Source: Paulownia fortunei
Taxonomy: Eukaryota; Streptophyta; Magnoliopsida; Lamiales; Paulowniaceae
Length of the DNA stretch: 64,000 nucleotides
Direction: 5' to 3'
NCBI GenBank assembly: GCA_019321725.1
Contig: CM033120.1
Location: forward strand, 3,503,341 to 3,567,340
Every line of letters begins with the position of its first letter. Position 1 is the stretch's first letter. The notes under the pieces were generated by a model, which had not been told where the DNA came from, searched no databases, and saw only the letters and a program-made list of their open reading frames with translations. A program made the translations under genes and the position numbers. Positions 1 through 12,090 of the stretch are shown one piece after another.

Positions 1-936
1 TTAATATTTTGTTTGTTACAGTTATGAATTGGATCCAACAAGAATAAATAATATCCTAACATATATTTTAAAATCACTTCAACCCCAAGGTATTATTGTA
101 AAAAGCAAAAACTAGATAAAACATGTGTTCGATGGTCGCCTTTGTAGAGAATAATGACCAACTAAAAACAAGAAATAAAGTGAGTACTTTGTAAATGAGT
201 AGGAGGTATTTATACATGTTTAATTGGGATATGGACTTTATAGGCCTTTAATATAATTTGAGCCTCTTGGGTTTCTGATATTATTTGGACTGGAATTAAA
301 TGTGTTGGGATAAAATAAAATAAAGTGAACACACCGATCATACAACCCCCCAACTCTCAAACAACCAAGCTTAGATGAGGCTGGCTAGAAGTTGAGAGTT
401 TTATCAGAAGGAGGAGAGCGCATTTTGCATATATAGGAGAAGGTGAAGGTCGTTCCTTACTTTCAGCATGGGAGTTCCTTTTGCTTTTATATTGTGAGTC
501 ACGAGTTCCAGAGATACTTATTCTCTTTCAAAGTCATAATCTCAAACTTCTTTCCTCATTTCTCTATTTTTCTCTGGGGAGTCATGCTTGGGAGAGTAGG
601 TCCACGAGTACGTTAAGGGAGAAGCGAAATGACGTCATGTGAGGGTCCAAGGGAGAACTACTACACAAGTGGTGGCGCATCATTCGGCCAAGGCAGAGAG
701 GCCTTGACAGGCCATCTTACTACTATCTAGACAGGGATGCCACGACAACTCTTTCGCCCGGCTGAGGAGGCAGCTTTATCCAGCTTATTTGTAGTTCAGT
801 GTTAGTACATTGTAGGGTGATCAATTCTGACATATTAAGTGGGGTTGCATCCAGGGAAGACCTTATCTTACTCCCGAAGAGGTTGGATTTGCCCTTTTGC
901 TTTAATTTTTTTCCTCCTTTCTCTAGCTAGAGGCAT
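1..936. other. Unassigned sequence before a transposon gene relic
   Basis: No intact gene is visible. A TATA-like stretch lies near 428-436, and the part around 600-760 is less AT-rich than the rest. It probably belongs to the 5' or LTR part of the gypsy-type transposon whose gene fragment starts at 937, but I found no repeat partner in the window to prove this. Confidence 0.3.
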
Positions 937-1305
937 ATGGAGCCTCATGTGGGATATTTTATTATCTACATATCCGAATTTGCTTGTGGATTAGCACTTC
1001 CTCATTCTCCCCTCCTAGTAGAGCTCATACGTGCCTATGGCCTTTGTGTTGGTCAGTTTACTTCTAACTCTTACATGTACTTTGAGGGGTTTTGGCACCG
1101 TTTGGGAGAGTTAGGTCTTTCGGTGACCTTAGATAACTTCTTTTTGCTTTTCATTGTGAGAAGAGTGACTGGGGAGTCTTTCTATCATTTCTTTCTCCAG
1201 CCGGGATGTAAGTTCTTAGATGGAGTAGCTTCTTCCCGTGGTCCTTGGAAGAAAAAGTTATTCTACGTTAGAGATAACGCTGGGGCCTTCCATGGAGTGG
1301 AGTAG
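937..1305 (+). pseudogene. Putative gypsy-type transposon protein fragment
   Basis: A 122-codon open frame starting at ATG 937. Its wording is like the plant 'putative gypsy type transposon' domain found in many Ty3-derived plant proteins. It has an N-terminal ISEFACGL block, then LPHSPLLVELIRAYGL, a hydrophobic middle, and a basic end WKKKLFYVRD near residues 104-113, where family members usually have a W-K/R-x-R/K-F-F-Y-V motif. It is much shorter than full members, and no downstream coiled-coil part is seen in frame. Sequence to 1735, including a basic stretch near 1510-1570, may be its degraded continuation. The assignment is by remembered pattern only; the function in the element is not known. 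Confidence 0.5.
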
Positions 1306-1735
1306 TTCTCCTTATATTTTTTCCATTTTTTGTAGCTCGCCTAATGAGTTTATAGAGCATTGTGCAGTTGCAAGATTATTTCATCAGCCTTTTAATATTA
1401 AATGTCTATTCATTATGGGTATCTAAATGCTTCATATTGCTTGAGTATTATGTCCACTTTACATATATGCTTTTAGTGTATGCATTGCTTTCTTCTTTAA
1501 GGAAATAGTTGGATGTGGCAGCAGTCAAAGCCTATAATAAGAAGTCCCGTAAGGTTAGCGGGAGCTTATCTAGGCCTCTTGGAAAGACAGAGTAGAGGCG
1601 CTCCTCATCTCGACATACTAGAGGTGAGCATAGGTCTTTATTTTGACATTTGAGCGTGGCAACGACAACCATGTAGTGAGGACTCCTGCCCCCACAACGA
1701 GCAAGAGGTTGAGAGAGAAGACAGATGTCGCCCTT

Positions 1736-3406
1736 TATCACACCTCCCAACAATATGTATAAATATATATATATATATAAATAACCGTACAACATAATTT
1801 GTGCACGTATGCGTGTGTATAACCTTTTTTTTTCTTAGTTAGTTCAACAAAACATTGATAAAAATAAAGTGCTTTCATATCATGTAACACTGTATATACA
1901 TAGGTAGTTATTAAAACATTAACCAGGTCTATCAAAATTATCACAAACTCAAACTCTCTATCACAAAAGAGTTTTGAAAGTGATATACATGATAAAGTCA
2001 CTAATATAATACAATAACTGTAAAATCAACACATAACTCACAAAATAGCCTAACAAGTCGTTATCCAAGTACATTGATCTTTGAAAGCCTGTAAAAGCTC
2101 CACTGCTAGCCAGTAAACCAGAGGTCTCAAGTCTCACTATGTTCACCTACAATGCATGAACTACATGAGCTAACGCTCAATAAGTAAAACTCATGCATGG
2201 CAAGAGTATGATATAAAATCTCATGCAACTCATCTCTAAGATATGATACTCTAAATGTGTCAAATTTGAGTATGCATAAATCAAAGAGTTTTTATTAAAA
2301 ATCACTTCATTTATTGGGGCCTTAGCCCACCTACTTTGCACCGGATAGAGCTTTGAACAATATCAATAATCACATTACCATAAACAAATTGACTCAGTCT
2401 AAGGCCATCTCTTGGGATCACCAGAGGTCCACCCCCTGTCTTCCTCTGTGATCTTTCAGAAGTCTTTCCACTAGCGGAGTCAATAAGGGCACAGTCAAGT
2501 GGTCCACCCTCTCGTGACCACCAAAGGCACACCCCATGTCAACCCAACCCCTATGATCCTCTAAGAAGTAACACTCGTGGCACCCCAAAATATTATATAA
2601 GCATGTCTCGCATGCTTCGGTATACTAGTAGTGACCAACCAAAATATTTTATTTCTGAAAATCATGTCTCAAATTGTAAAGTGCATGCAAGAACCTCCAC
2701 TATACTTATGTTGTGCATGTACATGTAAATGCTCATGAATGGTATGTTCAATATGAAATGTAAGTTATCTTGCTCTCAACATATTTCAAGAATCATAAAA
2801 CTCTTAAGGTACACATTATACTTGTCATCCAGTTAATTTAAATATCATCAATACATTAAATCACATTATATTTATTTATCTATTTACAACCTATTTTGAT
2901 TTCCATATGATCAGATAATAAAGTTTTGCCCTAATTTCTTAACTGTTTATTCGGTCTCTAAACCGATTGACACCCGATTCTTACATGATTATCTAGTTTG
3001 CATTTCTAAAGTTCTATGCACATATGGACCTTGTAATATAACACTTAAATCACATTATATCATGTCCAATATCCCAAGTATGTTAATTCATGGATGTATA
3101 CTTTTAAAACACCTCGATCTAATTGAATTGAATCATATAAGTTTACTAGTAACACCTTTAATACTTCCAAAATTATAATGAATATCCAATATATTAACCA
3201 ATCTATTCTTTTCTTATCTAAATATAGAATTACTTATTTAGGTTATAGGATCTCAACCACTAACATCAAGTGATAGCATTAGAGGTATAATAATTAAGAA
3301 TGCTAAAACAGATATGATGTAGATGTTAATGCAAATTAGCATATAAGTAGCACGTAGTGCATGAATCTTATTGGCCAAGTGAGTAGTGTGAGGCTTGGGT
3401 ATTACA
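1736..3406 (-). mobile_element. 3' LTR of a chromodomain Ty3/gypsy relic (element A)
   Basis: On the minus strand the LTR begins TGTAATACCCAAGCC at 3406, immediately after a polypurine tract, and runs down to about 1736, where the equivalent of the family's LTR end (a GGGGGTGTTACA-like end at 40646) is seen in degraded form. The same blocks recur in LTRs at 4347-6897, 37726-40646 and 41281-42318, for example the GCATTGTAGGTGA block at about 2146-2156. At about 1.67 kb it is shorter than its relatives (2.5-2.9 kb), so it carries internal deletions. The outer end is less certain than the inner one. Confidence 0.7.
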
Positions 3407-3420
3407 TCTTCCCCCTCCTT
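3407..3420 (-). other. Polypurine tract of element A
   Basis: On the minus strand the 14 bases AAGGAGGGGGAAGA directly precede the LTR start TGTAAT. This is the plus-strand primer site of an LTR retrotransposon. The same purine block precedes the LTR at 42318 in the related element, which supports both LTR starts. Confidence 0.75.
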
Positions 3421-3446
3421 ATTAAAATTTCATCCTCGAAATTTAC

Positions 3447-3932
3447 TTATTGAAAGATTTTTGGATACTTAACTTTCATATTATCTTCCCTTTCCCACGT
3501 AGCTTTTTCTGTTGATTGATTTCTCCATAATACTTTAACCAATGGGATCGTCTTATTTCTGAGTTGTTTTACTTGCCGTAGAAGAATCTCTACAGGTCTT
3601 TTTTCATAACTCAAATCTTCTTTCAGTTCTATAGGTTTATTCTTCAGAATATGAGATGGATTTGCTTTATATTTCCTCAACATGGATACATGCAATACAT
3701 TGTGCACTTGAGACATTGATCCATGTAGGTTGAGTTTGTAAGCAACATCCCCAATTTGTTCAATAATATGAAATAGACCAATATATCTAGGACTTAGCTT
3801 TTCTTTTTTTCTAAACCGCATAATCCCCTTCATTGGAGATACCTTCAGAAATACTTAATCTCCCACTGCAACTTCTAATATTCTTCTTCTTTAATCAGCA
3901 TAACTTTTCTATTAGCTCTGGGCAGTTTGCAC
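3447..3932 (-). pseudogene. Ty3/gypsy integrase C-terminus plus chromodomain, broken
   Basis: This is the end of a pol polyprotein of a chromovirus-like Ty3/gypsy element. The open part (3447-3833, 128 codons) shows LSPRYIG, VHNVLHVSMLRKY (integrase C-terminal GPY/F-like region), then PIELKEDLSYEKRPVEIL and TIPLVKVLWRNQSTEKATWE (chromodomain, which in this family guides integration to heterochromatin). The same frame continues upstream to 3932 with recognisable KSYAD, VGD and VFLKVSP pieces but at least four in-frame stops, so it is dead. It ends 27 bases before the polypurine tract, as expected for the 3' end of pol. The catalytic core is missing here. Identity as a gypsy pol end is secure; the exact clade (Tekay-like) is inferred. 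Confidence 0.88.
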
Positions 3933-4341
3933 AGATCCAAAGATAAAAGAATCGAGTTAAACTATAATTTGAATATATAAATAAGAAACCAGTACCAACA
4001 TCCTGAGTCATTTTATCAAATTTTTTAATCTTAATTAATATTAAAAGTAGGGAAGTATTTTTCCACTTTCTATCTCTCGTGTCACAGTAGTTTAGAAAAA
4101 ATAACTTTTTTTTAAAACTTATACATTTACAATTAAAAAAATTAATTAAATTACATATTAAATATGTAAATAAGAAATGAATACCAACATCCTAAGTAGT
4201 TTTTTCAATTTTTCATCATAAATAAAAATAGAAATAGAAATGTATTCATCATCTCTTAAAAAAATAGGTTTTTTCTGAAATTAACACATCAAATGATAAA
4301 AGAATTCAGTTAAACACGAATTTGTGTCACAACTTCTGTTA
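3933..4341. repeat. AT-rich insert with imperfect direct repeats
   Basis: This stretch separates the integrase C-terminus from the solo LTR. It has no reading frame I can match. It contains diverged internal direct repeats: AGTTAAACxxxAATTTG-type blocks near 3953 and 4310, and an ATAAATAAGAAA..ACCAACATCCT block near 3974 and again near 4165. It may be a small non-autonomous insertion that replaced the integrase core. No terminal inverted repeat was found. Confidence 0.4.
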
Positions 4342-4346
4342 TTTCT

Positions 4347-6897
4347 TGTAACACCCACCACTCAACAACTAGATATATATTATAATTTAACATAATAGAG
4401 CCTGTGTGCATACAAGATTTTTTTTATGTGTATCACTTTAAGAAAAGATAAATCACTTCTTACATGCACAACCCTGTTTAAAATACTTTCTCACACATGT
4501 CATGTATATAGAAGGATCAGTATTTATATAAAAATACAACACCCACAACAACTATAATATTTACATACTTATTTACAGTAAAGTTTTAAAAGAAAAATAT
4601 AGTACCAGTCTAAAAATATAATACAACAGACTCAAAATATAACAAGCCAACAAAATAGCCCAACAGGTCGTCATCCATGTACACACTCCCTCAGACACCT
4701 GCAGGAGCTCCAACAGCCGCCCAGATAGTAAAAGATGCTTCAAGCATCATCGTACTCACCTACAATGCATAAACTATATGAGCTAAAGCTCAACAAGTAA
4801 AGATTATGCATGTAAAAGAATAATCGACAATATCAAGTCATGCATCTCAAAATGCTGCCCCAATGCAATTTTATGCATCAAAATATTTATCTCAAAATCA
4901 TTTATTTCTTGGGCCCTTGACCAATGCTACTATCCAATGCACCAGAAAAGAGCTATGTACACCACCGTGTAATGCAAGATTTATCACAATGCTCGTATAT
5001 GATGCATGCACGTGCCAATGACAATGCCCATGTATGTATGCTCAATGGAGAGCCCTCTACTATGCACATATGATTTATGATATTACATATAATTCACACA
5101 TTTACTATGTCTATGCATTGTAGTTGCAAATGAATATTTACTTACCTTTCACTTGGTTGGTGGCTTAGTCTAAATTTGTTTACTATTCCTCTCCAACATT
5201 AGCTGTAAAATAGTCTGTAATATTATCCAATATCAAGCACCATTCCCAATTTGGCAAGTTGAAAGCACAAAATCTCATATTAAAACCTTAAACACCAAGC
5301 TATTTAGCTAACAATCAAGCTTTCACAAACTAGAACCCAATATAGTCCCTCAAATACCTCAATTTCTCATCTTAAATACATGAAAATATCATGTAATTGA
5401 AGTATTATAACTCTAATAGCATGTACCTAATTGTTAACACTCAATAGAAACATGTCTAGGTTGAAACATGCTAAGTGATCAAATGAGACATATTCATATT
5501 TTCACATTTTCCTTTTGTCCAATTTAGTTGCATGCTAACTTTGACATCCTTAAGCATATCCAATCACTCCAAAATTTTTACCAAACTTATATAACATGTA
5601 TAGAAATGTAACCATATTTTGTAATGTCCTAAAATCACTGATTTACCTCAACAAAACCAGCCCAATTTTCACAGCACAGAAACTGTAAATTTTATCATGA
5701 CAGTTTTAGGTCTCTCTTTAAAAATCAAACCATATTTCAATTTATAACCTCTCCAAACTTACATACATCACCTAAAATCATATATAAACACATATATGTT
5801 GAAATATGTAGGTTTTAATCAAGTTATTATACATGTATAAAGCTTTAAAAACAAAAACTAATAAGTGTACAGTTTCTGTCCCTAGTGATTTCTATTGGGA
5901 TTTTGCAACTAAACATTCTTCTTTTGTGAATTATAAGACCATAGATAATATCCTAACATGATTATAAACAATAATAGAATCTTTAAAAATTATAAACCCT
6001 CAAATAATTTAAGAATTAAAATCAAAACATAGGTTAAGCTCACCTATGCAGGATTTTAAGTCTCTACTTGCTCCTCCTTACTTCCCTTTGCTTTCTTCAC
6101 TTTTTCTTCACTTGGAACTCACTTGGTAGCAACTTCTAAAATTTCATATGGAGGTTTTAGAGGTGAAATAGCTCAAAAAATAGTTTTGGGTCGTGGTTCA
6201 AGGATAGAAATGAAGAAAGGTTGAGGTGGTAGCTTGATATGACAAAGTTTGAGGTGGCAAGGCTTGAGGTATCAAGTGGTGGTTCAAATATGATGTTTCA
6301 CACATATTATACAGCTGTGATATAGTGTTTCTCATTATTTATTTATATATTTATAACCTATTTTAATTTTCATATGATCGGATAATAAATTCTACCCTAA
6401 TTTCTTAACTGTTCATTCTATCTCTAAACCGATTGGCATTCGATTCCTAAATGCTTGTCATGTTTGCATTTCAAAAATCATATGCACATATGGAACTCTT
6501 AATATGACACTTAAATCACATTATATCATGTCCAATGTCCTAGTATGTTAATTTACAAATATATACTATTGAAATAACTTGATCAAATCAAATTAAATCG
6601 TATAAACTTACTAGTGACACTTTTAACACTTCTAAAAATTATAACGTGTAACCTAGTAATATTCATCATATTGATACCTAATTTTTTTCTTATCCCAATG
6701 TAGAATTGACCATTTAGGTTAAGGGATTCGATAATCAATACCGTGCGAAAGCTTCAAAATTAAGTTTAATGATTAAGAATGCCGTATAAAATAAAATGAA
6801 TTATATGATGTCAATATAAATGCAAATAATACGTAATTAACATGTAATGTATAAATCATATTTGGCCATGTGAGTAGTGAGAGGCTCAGGTATCACA
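4347..6897 (-). mobile_element. Solo LTR of the chromodomain gypsy family, with target duplication
   Basis: A complete 2551-bp LTR in minus orientation. On the minus strand it starts TGTGATACCTGAGCC (6897) and ends with GGGTGTTACA (4347). It is flanked by the perfect 5-bp duplication TTTCT at 4342-4346 and 6898-6902, the length made by Ty3 integrases. No internal region, PBS or PPT belongs to it, so it is what remains after recombination between the two LTRs of an inserted element. It shares long blocks with the LTR at 37726-40646. It sits inside an older relic of the same family, between integrase pieces. Confidence 0.85.
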
Positions 6898-6902
6898 TTT
6901 CT

Positions 6903-7228
6903 CGAATCATATTTGGACCCAAAAGCTTCTTTTCACCAATACTTAGAGCGAATATTGTTTGATGGTCTTCGATGTTTTGCTTTTATTTTTGACATGTCAA
7001 ATATTGTTCTACAAATTGAGCAACATCTCTATTCATACCTGGCCACTAGTAATGCGTTATCAAATCTCTATACATTTTAGGAGCTCCTGGATGCACTGAA
7101 TATGGCGTTGAATCTGCCTCTGCCAAAATATCCTCCCGAATGTTGTCCACATTAGGCACATATAACCTTTTTCGGAACCGAATGTTGGCCACCAGTAATG
7201 CATTACAAAAATAGTGAGTTTTACGCAT
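6903..7228 (-). pseudogene. Ty3/gypsy integrase zinc-finger (H2C2) fragment
   Basis: Read on the minus strand, this shows the N-terminal zinc-binding domain of a gypsy integrase. The words include DILAEADSTPYSVHPG, KMYRDLITHY, then a stop where the second W of the usual YWW should be, then WPGMNRDVAQFVEQYLTC and a downstream CQK. The H-H-C-C ligand spacing is recognisable. In-frame stops and a frame change follow, so it is inactive. Its upstream end (about 7212-7228) passes directly into the tandem repeats, and its downstream end abuts the solo LTR target duplication at 6902. It and the chromodomain piece at 3447-3932 are probably halves of one element. Confidence 0.85.
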
Positions 7229-10200
7229 TTATCTTGATACCACATATATTATTCTCATATCTAAACTTAAAATTTACCAATATCCCATGTGACGTAACTT
7301 AAAATTATAGAGCCCGCTAGTAGTATGCTAGTTTTCCAAAAATAATAAATAGAAATAACACAAACGTAACCTAACTTTTTAAGAATATTAAGTTCAAAAC
7401 TTGTACACTTCTCCTCAATTAGAACACTAAGTTCTTAAGAATTCCTACTATGAAAATATCGCAAGAAAACCTGAATAGAATAGCAAGTACTTACGAATAG
7501 GCCTTAATAGCACAAGTACAATTTTCATAACTTAACTCGGGCTCTACCAAGAAACCTTACACATAAAATTAATTGCACAAACATATCCTAAATACTTAAA
7601 AATCTATGTTTATTTCTTATACACTTCTCCACAAATTGAACATTAACTTCAAATGAATTCCTACCTTAGAACTATTGCAAGGAAGCGTGATTAGAATAAT
7701 AAGTTCTTAAGAATAAATCTCAATGACTATCTTCACATCTAAACTCAGACTCTACCAACATTCTTTATTGTTACAATTATCACTTAAAATTACTGCCCAT
7801 AATAATTTTCCTAAAATTAAGAAATATTACAAATATAACTTAACTTCAAAGTAATACTCATTTCATATATTGCATACTTCTCACTCAATAGAATACTAGC
7901 TCCTTAAAATCCCAAACCTCGAAATATCTCAACAACACCTAACCAGAACAACAAGTTCTTAATAGCATAAATATTATCTTCATATCCGAACTCAAAATCT
8001 AACAACGAACCTTGCAAGATAACTGTAATTATTTCACTTAAAACTACGTAAGAAAACACAATTTAATCACTTTAAATCACAACCTACTTTATATTATGTC
8101 AGACTTTCTGAAATAAATATAAATAGTGCAAACTTAACCTAAGTTCTTAAGAATACTAAGTTTATACCTTGTATACTTCACTAAAAATAAATATTAAGTT
8201 CTTAAGAATCCTTATAATTAAAATATCACAAGAAAACGTGAATAGAATAGTGAGCTTTTACGCATTCACCTCGATACCACAAATATTATCCTCATATCTA
8301 AACTCAAGATTTACAAAGATCCCATGTGACGTAACTACAATTTGATCACTTAAAATTATAGAGCCCGTTAGTAGTATGCTAGTTTTCCAAAAAAAATAAA
8401 TAGAAATAGCACAAACTTAACCTAACTTATTAAGAATAATATGTTCAAACCTTGTACTCTTCTCCTCAATTAGAACACTAAGTTCTTAAAAATTCCTACT
8501 ATGAAAATATGGCAAGGAAACCTGAATAGAATAGACAAAGAATCGTGATTAGAATAATATGTTCTTAAGAATAATCCTCAATAACTATCTCCACATCTAA
8601 ACTCAGACTGTACCAAGATTCTTTATAACATAACTACAATAATCACTTAAAATTACTGCCCATAACAATTTTTCTAAAATTAACAAATATTACAATTATA
8701 ACTTAACTTCAAAGTAATACTAATTTCATATATTACATACTTCTCACTCAAAAGAATACTAGCTCCTTAAAATCCCAAACCTCGAAATATCTCAACAACA
8801 CCTAACCAGAACAATAAGTTCTTAATAGCATAAATACTATCTTCATATTCGAACTCAAAATCTAACAACGAACCTTGCAAGATAACCGTGATTATTTCAC
8901 TTAAAACTACGTAAGATAACTACAATTTAATCACTTTAAATCACAACCTACTTTATATTATGTCAAACTTTCTGAAATAAATATAAATAGTGCAAACTTA
9001 ACCTAAGTTCTTAAGAATACTAAGTTTATACCTTGTATACTTCACTAAAAATAAATATTAAGTTCTTAAGAATCCTTATAATTAAAATATCACAAGAAAA
9101 CGTGAATAGAATAATGAGCTTTTACGCATTCACCTCGATACCACAAATATTATCCTCATATCTAAACTCAAAATTTACAAAGATCCCATGTGACGTAACT
9201 ACAATTTGATCATTTAAAATTATAGAGCCCATTAGTAGTATGCTAGTTTTCCAAGAAAAAAATAGAAATAGCACAAACTTAACCTAACTTCTTAAGAATA
9301 ATATGTTCAAACCTTGTACTCTTCTCCTCAATTAGAACACTAAGTTCTTAAAAATTCCTACTATGAAAATATGGCAAGGAAACCTGAATAGAATAGACAA
9401 AGAATTGTGATTAGAATAATAAGTTCTTAAGAATAATCCTCAATAACTATCTCCACATCTAAACTCAGACTGTACCAAGATTCTTTATAACATAACTACA
9501 ATTATCACTTAAAATTACTGCCCATAATAATTTTCCTAAAATTAAGAAATATTACAAATATAACTTAACTTCAAAGTAATACTAATTTCATATATTGCAT
9601 ACTTCTCACCCAATAGAATACTAGCTCCTTAAAATCCCAAACCTCGAAATATCTCAACAACACCTACCCAGAACACCAAGTTCTCAATAGCATAAATACT
9701 ATCTTCATATTCGAACTCAAAATCTAACAACGAACCTTGCAAGATAACTGTAATTATTTCACTTAAAACCACGTAAGATAACTACAATTCACTTTAAATC
9801 ACAACCTACTTTATATTATGTCAGACTTTCTGAAATAAATATAAATAGTGCAAACTTAACCTAAGTTCTTAAGAATACTAAGTTTATACCTTGTATACTT
9901 CACTAAAAATAAATATTAAGTTCTTAAGAATCCTTATAATTAAAAATCACAAGATAAGATGAATAGAATAGTGAGCTTTACGCATTCACCTCGATACCAC
10001 AAATATTATCCTCATATCTAAACTCAAAATTTACAAGATCCCATGTGACATAACTACAATTTGACCACTTAAAATTACAGAGCCCGTTAGTAGTATGCTA
10101 GTTTTCCAAAAAAAATAAATAGAAATAGCACAAACTTAACCTAACTTCTTAAGAATAATATGTTCAAACCTTGTACTCTTCTCCTCAATTAGAACACTAA

Positions 10201-11642
10201 GTTCTTAAAAATTCCTACTATGAAAATATGGCAAGGAAACCTGAATAGAATAGACAAAGAATCGTGATTAGAATAATAAGTTCTTAAGAATAATCCTCAA
10301 TAACTATCTCCACATCTAAACTCAGACTGTACCAAGATTTTTTATAACATAACTACAATAATCACTTAAAATTACTGCCCATAACAATTTTTCTAAAATT
10401 AACAAATATTATAATTATAACTTAACTTCAAAGTAATACTAATTTCATATATTACATACTTCTCACTCAAAAGAATACTAGCTCCTTAAAATCCCAAACC
10501 TCGAAATATCTCAACAACACCTAACCAGAACAATAAGTTCTTAATAGCATAAATACTATCTTCATATTCGAACTCAAAATCTAACAACGAACCTTGCAAG
10601 ATAACCGTGATTATTTCACTTAAAACTACGTAAGATAACTACAATTTAATCACTTTAAATCACAACCTACTTTATATTATGTCACACTTTCTGAAATAAA
10701 TATAAATAGTGCAAACTTAACCTAAGTTCTTAAGAATACTAAGTTTATACCTTGTATACTTCACTAAAAATAAATATTAAGTTCTTAAGAATCCTTATAA
10801 TTAAAATATCACAAGAAAACGTGAATAGAATAATGAGCTTTTACGCATTCACCTCGATACCACAAATATTATCCTCATATCTAAACTCAAAATTTACAAA
10901 GATCCCATGTGACGTAACTACAATTTGATCATTTAAAATTATAGAGCCCGTTAGTAGTATGCTAGTTTTCCAAAAAATTAAATAGAAATAACATAAACTT
11001 AACCTAACTTCTTAAGAATAATAAGTTCAAACCTTGTACTCTTCTCCTCAATTAGAACACTAAGTTCTTAAAAATTCCTACTATGAAAATATGGCAAGGA
11101 AACCTGAATAGAATAGACAAAGAATCGTGATTAGAATAATAAGTTCTTAAGAATAATCCTCAATAACTATGTCCACATCTAAACTCATACTGTACCAAGA
11201 TTTTTTATAACATAACTACAATTATCACTTAAAATTACTGCCCATAATAATTTTCCTAAAATTAATTAATATTACAAATATAACTTAACTTCAAAGTAAT
11301 ACTAATTGCATATGTTACATACTTATGAGTTAATAGAATACTAGCTCCTTAAAATCCCAAACCTCGAAATACCTCAACAACACCTAACCAGAACACCAAG
11401 TTCTTAATAGCATAAATACTATCTTTATATCCGAACTCAAAATCTAACAAGGAACCTTGCAAGATAATTGTAACTATTTCACTTAAAACCATGTAAGATA
11501 ACTACAATTTAATAACTTTAAATCACAACCTACTTTCTATTATGTCAAACTTCCTAAAATAAATATATATAGCGCAAACGTAACCTAAGTTCTTAAGAAT
11601 ACTAAGTTTATACCTTGTATACTTCACTACAAATAAATATTA
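7215..11642. repeat. Satellite-like tandem array with higher-order structure
   Basis: The landmark GATACCAC..ATTAT.CTCATATCTAAA recurs at 7236, 8273, 9137, 9993 and 10856, giving spacings of 1037, 864, 856 and 863 bp, with a last partial unit ending near 11642. Within each unit three diverged monomers of roughly 287 bp can be aligned, each with an ACTTAACCTAA..TTCTTAAGAAT start, an AACACTAAGTTCTTAA block, and an ACTACAATT..CACTTAAAAT end. The first unit carries about 170 bp that the later four lack, and matches 44860-45748 best. No open frame is present. The array is AT-rich and starts exactly where the integrase fragment stops. Confidence 0.85.
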
Positions 11643-11649
11643 ATCAATT

Positions 11650-12090
11650 GGTCAGTCAATAGCATGCCTGAAAACTTCTTTTCGACATGTATCAAGAGAT
11701 CTAAGATCACACAAATGGATTTTTAGTAAACTTGGTCATTTCTAAAAATTCTAACACAACCCAAATATCTTAAATGGCAAACTACAAGAAAAACTCTATG
11801 TAGGGCAACCTCTAGAGTTTTCCATCAACTCACTAATAGAGTACGTCTACAATCATGATAAAGTGCTCTATGGATTATAACAAGCACCATGAGCCTAGTA
11901 TGAAACACTATGCCAATTTTTTTTACAGAAATGGTTAGCCAAGGGTAAAGTAGAGACAACATTATTCAAATTACGACATGATTCAAACATTTTACTTAGT
12001 AAAATTTATATGAAGATATCATTTTTTATTGTACTAATAAGAAGTTGTGTGAGAAAATTCAAATTTTATGCAGACAAAGTTTCAAATGAC
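11650..12090 (+). pseudogene. Ty1/copia reverse transcriptase, first half
   Basis: Degraded plus-strand copia RT. In shifting frames one reads YVGQPLEF, then DKVLYGL (family pattern KALYGLKQAPRAWY), ETTLF, and after several stops a piece ending ..NFMQTKFQM at 12090. The YVDD active-site segment is corrupted (around 12010-12025). The next residues of the family, SMMGEL, appear at 18238, showing that the 6.1-kb Athila-like element was inserted between these codons. The upstream end meets the satellite array near 11645. Confidence 0.8.

Noticed and set aside
7215..11642. CRISPR-like array because of regular repeats
   Set aside because: Units are hundreds of bases long and lack short constant repeats with unique spacers; the context is plant retroelement DNA.
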